Source: Crossiella cryophila
GTDB lineage: Bacteria > Actinomycetota > Actinomycetes > Mycobacteriales > Pseudonocardiaceae
Length of the DNA: 64,000 nt
NCBI RefSeq assembly: GCF_014204915.1
Contig: NZ_JACHMH010000001.1
Coordinates: forward strand, 5,171,501 to 5,235,500
Reading direction: 5' to 3'
In this document: one piece after another, positions 39,661-47,813 of the stretch
Layout of the letters: every line of letters starts with the position of its first letter
Numbering within the stretch: the stretch's first letter is position 1
Program-made: the position numbers and the translations under genes
The notes under the pieces: generated by a model
The model's input: only the letters and a program-made list of their open reading frames with translations
Told to the model about the DNA's origin: nothing
The model's database searches: none

Positions 39661-39670
39661 TTGGACAAAC

Positions 39671-40645
39671 GTGAAACCCGCTATCGAGTCAGCAGTGGTG
39701 CTTAAAGGAGTTCGAAAAGCATTCCGGACTACGCCCGCGTTGTCCGGCGTTACCCTGTCCATTGCGGCTGGAAAGGTTTTCAGTCTGCTTGGGCCCAATG
39801 GGGCAGGAAAGACGACACTTGTGCGAGTGCTGGCCACCCTGATACGCGCGGACGAGGGCGAGGTCCGGGTCCTCGGCCACGACGTCCGCCGCGATCCGGA
39901 GGCGGTCCGGCGGGTGCTCGGGCTGGCCGGTCAATACTCGACGGTCGATGACAAGCTGACCGGCTTCGAGAACCTTGAACTGATCGCCAAGCTGCGCGGC
40001 CAGCGTCGCGCCGCCGCCAGGGTCACCGCCACCGAACTGCTGGAGCGCTTCCGCCTCACCGGCGCGGGACGGCGGCTGTCCGGCACCTACTCCGGCGGCA
40101 TGCGCAGGCGACTTGACCTGGCCGCCGCACTGGTCGGCAGCCCCGGCCTGGTCATCCTGGACGAGCCCACCACCGGCCTGGACCCGGAAGCCAGGCTGGA
40201 CACCTGGGAGTCGATCACCAACCTGGCCGACGGCGGCACCACGGTCGTGCTCACCACCCAGTACCTGGAGGAGGCCGACCGGCTGGCCGACCGGATCGCG
40301 GTGATCGACCACGGCCGGATCATCGCTGAGGGCACCAGCGACGAACTCAAGCGCGCCACCGGCGCCAGCAAACTCGTCATCGGCCTCGCGCACGAACAGG
40401 ATCTGGAGCTGGCCGCGCGCATCGCCACCGAGGCGGGCGGCCAACCGGCCACAGTGGACCGTCGGGCCCGCCGGGTCGAGGCCGCCGCCGAGGACGGTCC
40501 GGCCGCCCTGGCCAGAGCGCTGGAGATGTTGCGCGGCAACGAGATCGAGGTACTCGACCTCGCACTGAGCCGCCCCACCCTTGACGAGGTGTTCCTGCGC
40601 CTGACCGCGCGCGAACCGCGGCGCAACCCGGTGGGCACCCGGTGA
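39671..40645 (+). CDS. ABC transporter ATPase (DrrA-type exporter)
   Basis: A 324-residue ABC ATPase of the DrrA drug-export family. Walker A GPNGAGKTT, signature YSGGMRRRLDLA, Walker B LVILDEPTTGLDPEA and the switch His region (VVLTTQYLEEAD) are present. A C-terminal extension of about 90 residues is typical of DrrA. The GTG at 39671 is chosen because family similarity begins at AVVLKGVRKAF; upstream codons lie in the operator region. It pairs with the permease that follows and probably exports the lipopeptide or gives self-resistance. Confidence 0.9.
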   Translation: MKPAIESAVVLKGVRKAFRTTPALSGVTLSIAAGKVFSLLGPNGAGKTTLVRVLATLIRADEGEVRVLGHDVRRDPEAVRRVLGLAGQYSTVDDKLTGFENLELIAKLRGQRRAAARVTATELLERFRLTGAGRRLSGTYSGGMRRRLDLAAALVGSPGLVILDEPTTGLDPEARLDTWESITNLADGGTTVVLTTQYLEEADRLADRIAVIDHGRIIAEGTSDELKRATGASKLVIGLAHEQDLELAARIATEAGGQPATVDRRARRVEAAAEDGPAALARALEMLRGNEIEVLDLALSRPTLDEVFLRLTAREPRRNPVGTR

Positions 40646-41442
40646 CCGGGCTGCCGCGGGTGGCACTGGAAAGCGCTGACCTGGCCCGCCGCAACCTGTT
40701 GCACCTGCGCCGCACCCCGGCCCTGATCCTGTCCGGCCTGGTCGAACCGGTGTTGTTCGCGCTGCTCATCGGCTACGTCTTCGGCGGCAGCCTGGGCGGG
40801 GACGCCTACCGCGAGTTCATGCTGCCCGGCCTGCTCGCCCAGACCGTCACTTTCAGCGCCTCCTTCACCACCATCGGCCTGGCCCAGGACCTGCAGTCCG
40901 GCATGGTGGACCGCTTCCGCGCGCTGCCGATCTCCCGCCTGGCCTTGCTGCTGGGCCGCACCAGCGCGGATCTGGTGATGGTGGTCGGCGGGGTCGCGGT
41001 CACCACGATCACCGGCCTGGCCATCGGCTGGCGCCCGCACACCGGCGTGTTCAGCGTGCTGGCCGCCTTCCTGCTGGTGCTGCTGTACGCCTTCGCGCTG
41101 TCCTGGATCGGCGCGTTCATCGCCCTGGTCACCCCCAACGCCCAGGTCGCCGGCAGCTTCGGGCTGCTCTGGATGTTCCCGGTTTCCTTTGTCTCCTCAG
41201 GCTTTGTGGCCAGTGCCACGCTGCCAGGCCCGCTGGCCGACATCGCCGCGTGGAGCCCGGTCAGCGCACTGGCCAACGCCCTGCGCGAGCTGTTCGGCAA
41301 CGCCGCGCCACCGAACTTCCCGGCCCAGGTCGGCTGGGCCGCCGAACACCCGATCGGCTACGCGCTGCTGTGCACGCTGGGCCTGATCACCGTCTTCGCC
41401 ACGTTGTCCACGTGGCGCTACCGCAACCGCACCCGCGGCTGA
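40642..41442 (+). CDS. ABC-2 type permease (DrrB-type exporter)
   Basis: A 266-residue membrane protein with about six hydrophobic segments and the ABC-2 motif region (YREFMLPGLLAQ, FRALPISRLALLLGRT). Its GTG overlaps the ATPase stop (GTGA), so the pair is translationally coupled. It provides the membrane channel for the exporter. Confidence 0.92.
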   Translation: MTGLPRVALESADLARRNLLHLRRTPALILSGLVEPVLFALLIGYVFGGSLGGDAYREFMLPGLLAQTVTFSASFTTIGLAQDLQSGMVDRFRALPISRLALLLGRTSADLVMVVGGVAVTTITGLAIGWRPHTGVFSVLAAFLLVLLYAFALSWIGAFIALVTPNAQVAGSFGLLWMFPVSFVSSGFVASATLPGPLADIAAWSPVSALANALRELFGNAAPPNFPAQVGWAAEHPIGYALLCTLGLITVFATLSTWRYRNRTRG

Positions 41443-41456
41443 CCTGGAGAGGCGTC

Positions 41457-42164
41457 ATGAGCACTACCGACACAACCGCATTGGTGTGCCTGCCATTCGC
41501 GGGCGCGGGCGCGTCCTTCTTCCGCCCGTGGGCCGCGCACGCCGGCACCGAGCTGAGCATCGTGCCACTGCAACTGCCCGGCCGGGAACGCCTCATCGAC
41601 GAGACCCCGTACGACAACGTGGCCGAGGCCACCGACGGATTGCTGGTGCAGACCCGCAAACTGCTCGGCGAGCGCAGGCGGGTCGCGCTGTTCGGGCACA
41701 GCCTGGGCGCGGTGCTGGCCTTCGAGCTGGCCCGCAAACTCGTTGCCGAACAAGGCATCGACGTGGTGCGGCTGTTCGCCAGCGGCTCCCCGGAACCGGC
41801 CGACCAGCGCCAGCGCCGGGCCACCGGACTGTCCGATGAGGACTTCCTGACCCGGGTCGAGGAGTTCGCGGGCTACCGGCACGCGGCCCTGGAAGACCCG
41901 GAGATGCGGGAGATGATCCTGCCCACCCTGCGCGCCGACGTGGCCATGCACGAGAACTACCAGCCGCTGGCCGACACCCCCCTCGACGTCCCGATCACCG
42001 CGCTGCGCGGGCTGGACGACACCCTGGTCACCACCGAGGAGGCGGCGGGCTGGGGCAAGGCGACCAGCCGCGAGTTCGACCTGGTCGAACTGCCCGGCGG
42101 CCACATGTACCTCACCGCCATCGCGCCCGAGCTGCTCGGCCGGATCCGCACCGCGGTCCGATGA
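41457..42164 (+). CDS. Type II thioesterase
   Basis: A 235-residue alpha/beta hydrolase of the editing thioesterase family, which clears misloaded carrier domains. The nucleophile motif GHSLG lies near residue 80 and LPGGHMYL supplies the catalytic His. The opening LVCLPFAGAGASFFRPW is typical. GGAGAGG precedes the ATG. Because one NRPS module lacks an A domain, an aminoacyl-transfer role can be considered, but the nucleophile is Ser rather than the Cys of SyrC/CmaE-type transferases, so editing is more likely. Confidence 0.92.
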   Translation: MSTTDTTALVCLPFAGAGASFFRPWAAHAGTELSIVPLQLPGRERLIDETPYDNVAEATDGLLVQTRKLLGERRRVALFGHSLGAVLAFELARKLVAEQGIDVVRLFASGSPEPADQRQRRATGLSDEDFLTRVEEFAGYRHAALEDPEMREMILPTLRADVAMHENYQPLADTPLDVPITALRGLDDTLVTTEEAAGWGKATSREFDLVELPGGHMYLTAIAPELLGRIRTAVR

Positions 42165-42991
42165 GCGGCCGACTCGCCGGCCAGGCCGTGCTGATCACCG
42201 GCGCCGCCCGCGGCCTCGGCCGGGCCACCGCACTGGCCTGCGCGCGCGAGGGCGCGGACCTGGTGCTCACCGACGTGTGCGCGGACCTGCCCGGCGTGCC
42301 CTACCCACTGGGCACCACCAGCCAGCTCGACCACACCGCCGCGCTGTGCCGGGAACAAGGCGCCGCCGTGCTCACCACGGCGATGGACGTGCGCGACGGC
42401 GACCAGGTGCGGGCCGCGGTGGCACTGGCCCAGGAGCGGTTCGAGCGCCTGGACGTGGTGGTCAACAACGCCGGCATCGCCGCCCCGTCCGGCCGCCCGG
42501 TGCACGAGATCAGCGAGGAGGAGTGGTCGCTGATGCTCGACGTCGACCTCTCCGGCGCCTGGCGGGTGATCCGCGCGGTGGGCGCGGCCATGGCCGCCCA
42601 GCGCTCGGGCAGCATCGTCAACATCGCCTCCACCGCGGGCCTGGTCGGCTACCGGCACTTCGCCGGGTACGTGGCCGCCAAACACGGCCTGATCGGACTC
42701 ACCAAGGCCGCCGCCCTGGACCTGGCCCCGGCCAAGGTCCGGGTCAACGCGGTCTGCCCAGGCTCGGTCCGCGACGACGCCGCGGTCGAGGGCCGGATGC
42801 TCGCCGAGATCGCCCGCTCGCTCGAGGTGCCGCTCGCCGAGCACGAGTCCGCTTTCCTTGCCGCCCAGCCAATGAACGCCCTGGTCGAACCCGAGGACGT
42901 GGCAGGCGCGGTGGTCTACCTGGCATCCCCGGAGTCGCGACAGGTCACCGGCTCCGTGCTCACCGTCGACGGCGGCTTCAGCGCCCGCTGA
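42161..42991 (+). CDS. Short-chain dehydrogenase/reductase
   Basis: A 276-residue classical SDR. The cofactor motif TGAARGLG, the NNAG motif and the active-site Ser/Tyr/Lys (NIAST..., YVAAK) are present. An insertion after the cofactor strand (VCADLPGVPYPLGTTSQLDH) is seen in the subgroup often called mycofactocin-associated, though no mycofactocin genes are here. Its ATG overlaps the thioesterase stop (ATGA). It may oxidise or reduce a residue or intermediate, perhaps one held on the A-T protein encoded next; the substrate is unknown. Confidence 0.88.
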   Translation: MSGRLAGQAVLITGAARGLGRATALACAREGADLVLTDVCADLPGVPYPLGTTSQLDHTAALCREQGAAVLTTAMDVRDGDQVRAAVALAQERFERLDVVVNNAGIAAPSGRPVHEISEEEWSLMLDVDLSGAWRVIRAVGAAMAAQRSGSIVNIASTAGLVGYRHFAGYVAAKHGLIGLTKAAALDLAPAKVRVNAVCPGSVRDDAAVEGRMLAEIARSLEVPLAEHESAFLAAQPMNALVEPEDVAGAVVYLASPESRQVTGSVLTVDGGFSAR

Positions 42992-43006
42992 CAAGGAGAA
43001 AACCCC

Positions 43007-45373
43007 GTGCCCGTCACCAGAACCCGCCTGCCCGCGCCAGCCGAACACCCCCGCTGGACCGAGAACGTGCCCGCCCCGGCGGATTCGCCCCTGGCCGAAC
43101 GCCGCCGCACCGCGGAACTCACCCGCCCGGCCAGCACCCCACGCAGCGTGCAGCTGGTCTACCCCGACGGCACCGCGGACCTGTTCGAAACCACCCCACC
43201 CCCACCACTGCCCGCCTCTGCCCCAGCCCCACCCTGGGGCCTGGGCGAAGGCAAAGGCATTGCCACCCAACACATCCCCCTCACCCACCTCGGCGACGAG
43301 TCCACCTGGCTCACCGCCCTGAAAGACCTACTGACCCGCTACAACCCAGACCAGTCCCCGGAAATCGCCACCCCCGGCTCGCAAAACCCAGCCCCGGTCG
43401 CCTTCCTCTTCGACGCCACCCCCCACCCCGGCGAACACCTCCCCACCCAGCACCCCACCCACCCCCTCACCATCTCCGTGCACCAGGACACCACCGGCAG
43501 CCACCTCCGCTGTGTCCACCACCGCGCCGAGGTCTCCGAACACCAGGCACACCAGTTCCTCCGCCACCTGCACCACCTGCACACCACCCCCGGCGCGCAA
43601 CTCCCACCCGCCGCCGAACTCCCACCCCTCATCGCCCTCGGCCACCCCGCCACGGACCTGACCACCACCCCCCGCACCATCCACGAGTCCATCCAGTCCG
43701 TCGCGGCGAGTAACCCGGACGCCATCGCGATCACCGACGGCCCAACCCAACTCACCTACCGCGAACTCCTCGACCGGGCGGCCCGCATCGCAGGCGGCCT
43801 GCAAGCCAGGGGAGTGCACCCCGGCGACCGCATCGGCGTCTGCCTGGACCGCACCGCCGACCTGGTGGTCGTCCTCCTGGGCGTGCTCACCGCGGGCGCC
43901 ACCTACGTCCCCATGGACCCGGCCTACCCCACCGAACGCCTGGCCCACACCACCCAGGACGCCAACCTCCCCCTGGTGATCACCCACCTGGCCGACTTCC
44001 CCGGCCCCACCGCAACCTTCGCCGACCTGGAAGCCGCCGAACCCGCCACCGCACCGTCCACTCCGGACAGTGCGGCCTACGTCATCTACACCTCCGGCTC
44101 CACCGGCCGTCCCAAGGGCGTGGTTGTCCCACACCGCAACGTGATCGCCCTCCTGGACGCCACCCGCGACGAGTACGCCCTCGGTCCCCAGGACGTCTGG
44201 ACCTGGTTCCACTCCAGCGCGTTCGACTTCTCGGTGTGGGAGATCTGGGGCTGCCTGCTCACCGGCGGCAGGTTGGTCGTCGTCCCCTACTTCGTCTCCC
44301 GCGAACCAGACCGCTTCGCCGAGTTGCTCGCCGCCGAGTCCGTCACGGTCCTGAGTCAAACCCCCTCCGCCTTCGCCCAACTCCTGCAAATCGACCACCG
44401 CCCACTCACCCCCCGCCTGGTGATCTTCGGCGGCGAACCCCTCGACGCCCGGATGCTGTTGCCCTGGTTCGACTCCCACCCCGAGTCAGCCTGCCGGGTG
44501 GTCAACATGTTCGGCATCACCGAAACCACCGTCCACGTGACCCACCAGACCATCACCCGCCACGAAGCCCTCACCGCCTCCCGCTCGGTAGGCCCCGCCC
44601 TCCCCGGCTGGCACCTCCTGGTAGTCAACCCCGAAGGCCACCCCCAACCCATCGGCGTCCCCGGCGAGATCTGCGTCGGCGGCGCAGGCGTGGCCACCGC
44701 CTACCTCAACCAGGAAACCCTGACCGCCCAACGCTTCCGCGACAACCCGCACACCGGAACCCGCCTCTACCACAGCGGCGACCTGGGCCGCCTACGCCCC
44801 GACGGCCGCCTGGAACACCTGGGCCGCATCGACAGCCAGATCAAACTCCGCGGCTTCCGCATCGAACTCGACGAGATCCGCAACGTCCTCCTGGAAGACC
44901 CCACCATCACCGCCGCAGCAGTGATCCTCCACCAACCCAACCCAGAAGACCCCGCCACCGCCCACCTCGCGGCCTACGTGGTCCCCGCCACCACAAACCC
45001 CACCGCAGCCCGAACCCGAGCCGCCACCCTGCTCCCCGACCACATGCTCCCCACCACCATCACCCCCCTGGAAACCCTTCCTTTAACTCCCAACGGAAAA
45101 CTCGACCCCACCCAACTTCCCGCCCCAGCTGCTCAGTCGGTCGCCGTCCCAGCCAATCCGACCAACCTGACCGAACACCTGGCCACCATCTGGCAGGAAG
45201 TCCTGGGCCACCCCGTAGGCCCCCACGACGACTTCTTCGACCTGGGCGGCAACTCCCTGCTCGCTGTTCGACTGGGCGCCGCCATGCGCGCCAACGGATT
45301 GCCGCAAATCCGGCTGCGCGAGCTGTACCGCCACCCTACGATCACCGAACTGACCGAACTCCTGCAAAGCTGA
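43007..45373 (+). CDS. Stand-alone NRPS A-T didomain, threonine-type
   Basis: A 788-residue protein. Residues 1-225 are Pro/Thr/His-rich and resemble a decayed condensation-domain remnant (HHRAEVSEHQAHQFLRHL). Then come an A domain ([13 protein letters not shown] near residue 365, NGKLD near 698) and a C-terminal T domain (FFDLGGNSLLAVRL). The pocket reads D-F-W-S-I-G-M-V-H-K, one residue from the threonine code D-F-W-N-I-G-M-V-H-K. There is no C or TE domain for chain growth, so it should load Thr for tailoring or for hand-over in trans. The A-less NRPS module 2 is the obvious recipient. AAGGAG precedes the GTG. Codon 693 is TTA. Cytosine-rich codons give this gene a different base look from its neighbours. 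Confidence 0.93.
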   Translation: MPVTRTRLPAPAEHPRWTENVPAPADSPLAERRRTAELTRPASTPRSVQLVYPDGTADLFETTPPPPLPASAPAPPWGLGEGKGIATQHIPLTHLGDESTWLTALKDLLTRYNPDQSPEIATPGSQNPAPVAFLFDATPHPGEHLPTQHPTHPLTISVHQDTTGSHLRCVHHRAEVSEHQAHQFLRHLHHLHTTPGAQLPPAAELPPLIALGHPATDLTTTPRTIHESIQSVAASNPDAIAITDGPTQLTYRELLDRAARIAGGLQARGVHPGDRIGVCLDRTADLVVVLLGVLTAGATYVPMDPAYPTERLAHTTQDANLPLVITHLADFPGPTATFADLEAAEPATAPSTPDSAAYVIYTSGSTGRPKGVVVPHRNVIALLDATRDEYALGPQDVWTWFHSSAFDFSVWEIWGCLLTGGRLVVVPYFVSREPDRFAELLAAESVTVLSQTPSAFAQLLQIDHRPLTPRLVIFGGEPLDARMLLPWFDSHPESACRVVNMFGITETTVHVTHQTITRHEALTASRSVGPALPGWHLLVVNPEGHPQPIGVPGEICVGGAGVATAYLNQETLTAQRFRDNPHTGTRLYHSGDLGRLRPDGRLEHLGRIDSQIKLRGFRIELDEIRNVLLEDPTITAAAVILHQPNPEDPATAHLAAYVVPATTNPTAARTRAATLLPDHMLPTTITPLETLPLTPNGKLDPTQLPAPAAQSVAVPANPTNLTEHLATIWQEVLGHPVGPHDDFFDLGGNSLLAVRLGAAMRANGLPQIRLRELYRHPTITELTELLQS

Positions 45374-45386
45374 GGGTTGCCTGCCT

Positions 45387-45737
45387 GTGACGGATGCCGA
45401 CGAAGCGGAGATGGCGCGCTGGCGGGCGGATCGACTCGCCGAACTCAACGGCCCGGAGGAATGGCCCGCGCTGGATGCGCTGTTGTCGCTGACCTACTAC
45501 GAGCCGGACCGGGTTTGGCTGGAGCGGCTGCTGGTGGAGCGGCTGGATCCGGGGTACGGGCAGGTGCGGATGCTGGCGGTGACCTGTTTGGGGCATGTGG
45601 GGCGGCTGCATCGGGAGATCAGTCCGGAGGTGGTTGAGGTGCTTCGGGGGTTGCTGGGGGATCCGGAGCTGGGTGGGGTGGCGGAGGACGCGCTCGGGGA
45701 CATCGAGATGTTCGTCGGCCGGCCGTTCGATGACTGA
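45387..45737 (+). CDS. Small HEAT-repeat-like protein
   Basis: A 116-residue, acidic, mostly helical protein with two repeat-like units (VRMLAVTCLGHVGRLH and VVEVLRGLLGDPELGGVAEDA). Such short HEAT-like proteins often act as immunity or binding partners; no toxin gene is seen here. It begins at a GTG 13 bases after the A-T gene. It could be read through from the cluster, but nothing else ties it to the pathway. Confidence 0.65.
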   Translation: MTDADEAEMARWRADRLAELNGPEEWPALDALLSLTYYEPDRVWLERLLVERLDPGYGQVRMLAVTCLGHVGRLHREISPEVVEVLRGLLGDPELGGVAEDALGDIEMFVGRPFDD

Positions 45738-45738
45738 C

Positions 45739-46047
45739 GGGGGAGTCGGTCGAGGCGGAGCTGGGCACTGCTTTGCCCGCGGACTAACGGGACTTCTGTG
45801 CGCGGTACCCATCGGTCCGGGTCAACGAGAAGTTCGTGATCATGCACCCAAGATGTTCGAGCAGAGAAGGCGACCTGATCTCCAGGCCCCGCATGTCCTA
45901 GCCATCTTCGAGGATTAAGGGTTCTACTTCTGGCGGACCGCAGGGAACCCGGACGACTGGACGGTGGGAGTCAACTACCGGCACCGCTCGTGCGAGCACG
46001 AGATGGGGTTCGCTGACCACGGGGTGTCGGCGACCGCCGTCCGGTAG
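45739..46047 (+). pseudogene. Probable decayed small gene with an in-frame stop
   Basis: This stretch has no intact gene, but one frame reads protein-like on both sides of a TAA at 45916-45918: ...RRPDLQAPHVLAIFED, stop, GFYFWRTAGNPDDWTVGVN..., ending at TAG 46045-46047. The aromatic, charged mix after the stop is unlike random GC-rich DNA. I do not recognise the family. A sequencing error at the TAA is an alternative explanation. Confidence 0.4.
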
Positions 46048-46055
46048 CCAGCCGC

Positions 46056-46598
46056 TCAAGCCTCCGGATACACCATCACCAGCACCGCCCGATCCGCCCC
46101 CGTATGCCCCCGATACACATGCGGCACATCACCCGCGAACCGAACCGAATCCCCAACCCCCAGTTCCACCACCCCCTCCACAGGCCCAGCACTAACCCGC
46201 CCACCAGTCACCACCAGACACTCCGCCACCCCCGCCGCATGCGCCCGCGACACCTGCTCCCGCACCCCCACCTCAAGGTCATAAATCTCCACCATCCCCC
46301 GCACCCGAACCCGATGCGCCAGCCGAGCGGAAACCGCCTCCCCCGCCAACGCCGGCTGATCCCCGGCCCGCACCACCTCCACCGCCGTCACCGCGGGCTC
46401 CAGCAACTCACCCAGCGGCACGTGCAGGGCGGTCGCCAACGCCCACAGCGTGCTGAGGGTCGGGTTGGCCTGGCCTTGTTCGATGCCGTGCAGGGTGGTT
46501 TTGCTGATGTCGGCGGTCGCGGCCAGGTCCGCCAGGGTGGTGCCCGCGGCGGTGCGCAGGCGTTGCACGTTGCCGCCGACTACTTGCGCCAGGTCCAT
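46056..46598 (-). CDS. XRE-family regulator with C-terminal cupin domain
   Basis: A 180-residue protein. An N-terminal helix-turn-helix (RLRTAAGTTLADLAATADISKTTLHGIEQGQANP) is followed by a cupin sensor domain (VVELGVGDSVRFAGDVPHVY near residues 143-162). Such regulators commonly control a neighbouring divergent metabolic gene, here the aminotransferase. The ATG at 46598 is used; an ATG at 46610 would add four residues. Neither has a clear ribosome site, so the transcript may be leaderless. Confidence 0.87.
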   Translation of the reverse strand: MDLAQVVGGNVQRLRTAAGTTLADLAATADISKTTLHGIEQGQANPTLSTLWALATALHVPLGELLEPAVTAVEVVRAGDQPALAGEAVSARLAHRVRVRGMVEIYDLEVGVREQVSRAHAAGVAECLVVTGGRVSAGPVEGVVELGVGDSVRFAGDVPHVYRGHTGADRAVLVMVYPEA

Positions 46599-46612
46599 GC
46601 GTATCAGCATAG

Positions 46613-46629
46613 TGGTATCTGGGTACCAG
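46613..46629. promoter_or_regulatory. Operator candidate between regulator and aminotransferase
   Basis: The 58-bp space between the divergent genes contains overlapping inverted repeats: TGGTA...TACCA (46613-46628) and CTGG-GTA-CCAG (46619-46629). It is a natural site for the XRE-cupin regulator to control both genes. The -10 elements probably overlap it. Confidence 0.5.
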
Positions 46630-46655
46630 TGCAGCGAACATCCTGGGGAGGGCTC

Positions 46656-47813
46656 GTGCGGGTCAGCAGGTTGCGGGAGATCCCGGGGATCGGGGTGGAT
46701 GTGCTGGGGGACGCGGCGGATGCGTTGGGGGATCCGGAGTTCTTGCGGTTGGAGAACCTGGACACCGATATCCGGCCGCCGAGGGTGGCGGTGGAGCGGA
46801 CGCGGATCGCGGTGGGGGAGGACGCGGCCAACAGTTACCTGCCGTTCCACGGACAGCGGGCGTTGCGGGCGGCGGCCGCCGCGCATGTCGGGCGGATCGC
46901 CGGGCGGGACTACGACCCGGAGACCGAGTGCGTGAGTGTGGCGGGTGGGCTCAACGGGATCCTGAACACCTTGCTGGCCACCGTGGAACCGGGGCAGGAG
47001 GTGGTGTTGTGCGATCCGATTTACGCGGGGCTGGTCAACCGGGTTCGGTTGGTGGGTGGGGTGCCGCGGTTCGTGGCCGGGCGGGCTACGCCTGCGGGAT
47101 GGCGGGTGGATCCGGGGGAGCTTGCCGCTGCGGTGGGGGCGAATACCGCGGCGGTGTTGATGATGGGGCCTGCCATGCCGACGGGGCTGGTGCTGGACGA
47201 CTCGCACTGGGCGGCGTTGGCCGAGGCGTGTGCTCGGCATGATGCCTGGCTGATCTACGACGCGGCCATGGAGCGGATTCGCTTTGACGGGCGTCCGCCG
47301 AGTCATCCGGCCGGGTACCCGGGGCTGGCTGAGCGGACGATCACCGTGGGGTCGGCGTCCAAGGAGTTGCGGATGATCGGGTGGCGGGTCGGGTGGGTGG
47401 TGGGGCCCGCGCCGATCCTGGCCGATGTGCGGCTGGTGGGGCTGACCAACGTGGTGTGTCAAGTGGGACTCGCCCAGGACGCGGTGGCGGCGGCGTTGTC
47501 GGCGGCGGATGCCGAGGCGGATGTGGTTGCGGCTACTGGGGAATGGCGGCGGCGGTGCGAGACCGTGCTGGCACAGCTCGTGGACTATCCGGTGGTGCGG
47601 CCGGACGGTGGGTGGTCGTTGCTGCTGGACACCCGGCCGCTGGGACTTGCCCCGGCCGAGGTGTCGCGGCGGTTGTTCGACCGGGGCAAGGTGGCCGCGA
47701 CGCCGATGACCGGGTGGGGGCCCAGCGGGGCGCACTACCTGCGGCTGGTGTTCGCCAATGAGACGGTTGCGCGGTTGGAGCAGCTTGGCGAGCGGTTTCG
47801 TCAGGTCCTCTGA
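46656..47813 (+). CDS. PLP-dependent class I/II aminotransferase
   Basis: A 385-residue fold-type I enzyme. The PLP lysine lies in VGSASKELRMIGWRVGW, and the cofactor-contacting segment is AWLIYDAAMERIRF. The GTG at 46656 has GGGGAGG a few bases upstream. It is divergent from the XRE-cupin regulator and overlaps the end of the convergent flavin monooxygenase gene by 13 bases. The amino-acid substrate cannot be told. It could supply an unusual amino acid, but its regulator suggests a separate metabolic unit. Confidence 0.88.
   Translation: MRVSRLREIPGIGVDVLGDAADALGDPEFLRLENLDTDIRPPRVAVERTRIAVGEDAANSYLPFHGQRALRAAAAAHVGRIAGRDYDPETECVSVAGGLNGILNTLLATVEPGQEVVLCDPIYAGLVNRVRLVGGVPRFVAGRATPAGWRVDPGELAAAVGANTAAVLMMGPAMPTGLVLDDSHWAALAEACARHDAWLIYDAAMERIRFDGRPPSHPAGYPGLAERTITVGSASKELRMIGWRVGWVVGPAPILADVRLVGLTNVVCQVGLAQDAVAAALSAADAEADVVAATGEWRRRCETVLAQLVDYPVVRPDGGWSLLLDTRPLGLAPAEVSRRLFDRGKVAATPMTGWGPSGAHYLRLVFANETVARLEQLGERFRQVL

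Larger units (their letters stand above)
39389..39670. promoter_or_regulatory. Divergent promoter region of the lipopeptide cluster
   Basis: This 282-bp spacer between the two divergent operons is clearly less GC-rich than its surroundings (for example TAGTAAATATCTCG around 39496) and must hold promoters for both. It contains two inverted repeats listed separately. I found no iron-box (IdeR/DmdR) sequence. No regulator gene lies next to it. Confidence 0.75.

Noticed and set aside
39389-39670. Iron-box (IdeR/DmdR-type) control of a siderophore-like cluster
   Set aside because: The N-monooxygenase raised this idea, but no TTAGGTTAG-N-CTAACCTAA-like sequence is present and no siderophore uptake genes are nearby.
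41457-42164. SyrC/CmaE-type aminoacyltransferase for loading module 2
   Set aside because: The nucleophile motif is GHSLG with Ser, as in ordinary type II thioesterases, not the Cys form of those transferases.
42277-43713. A 478-codon frame overlapping the SDR and A-T genes
   Set aside because: It is an Arg/Pro-rich shadow of two well-supported genes in another frame.
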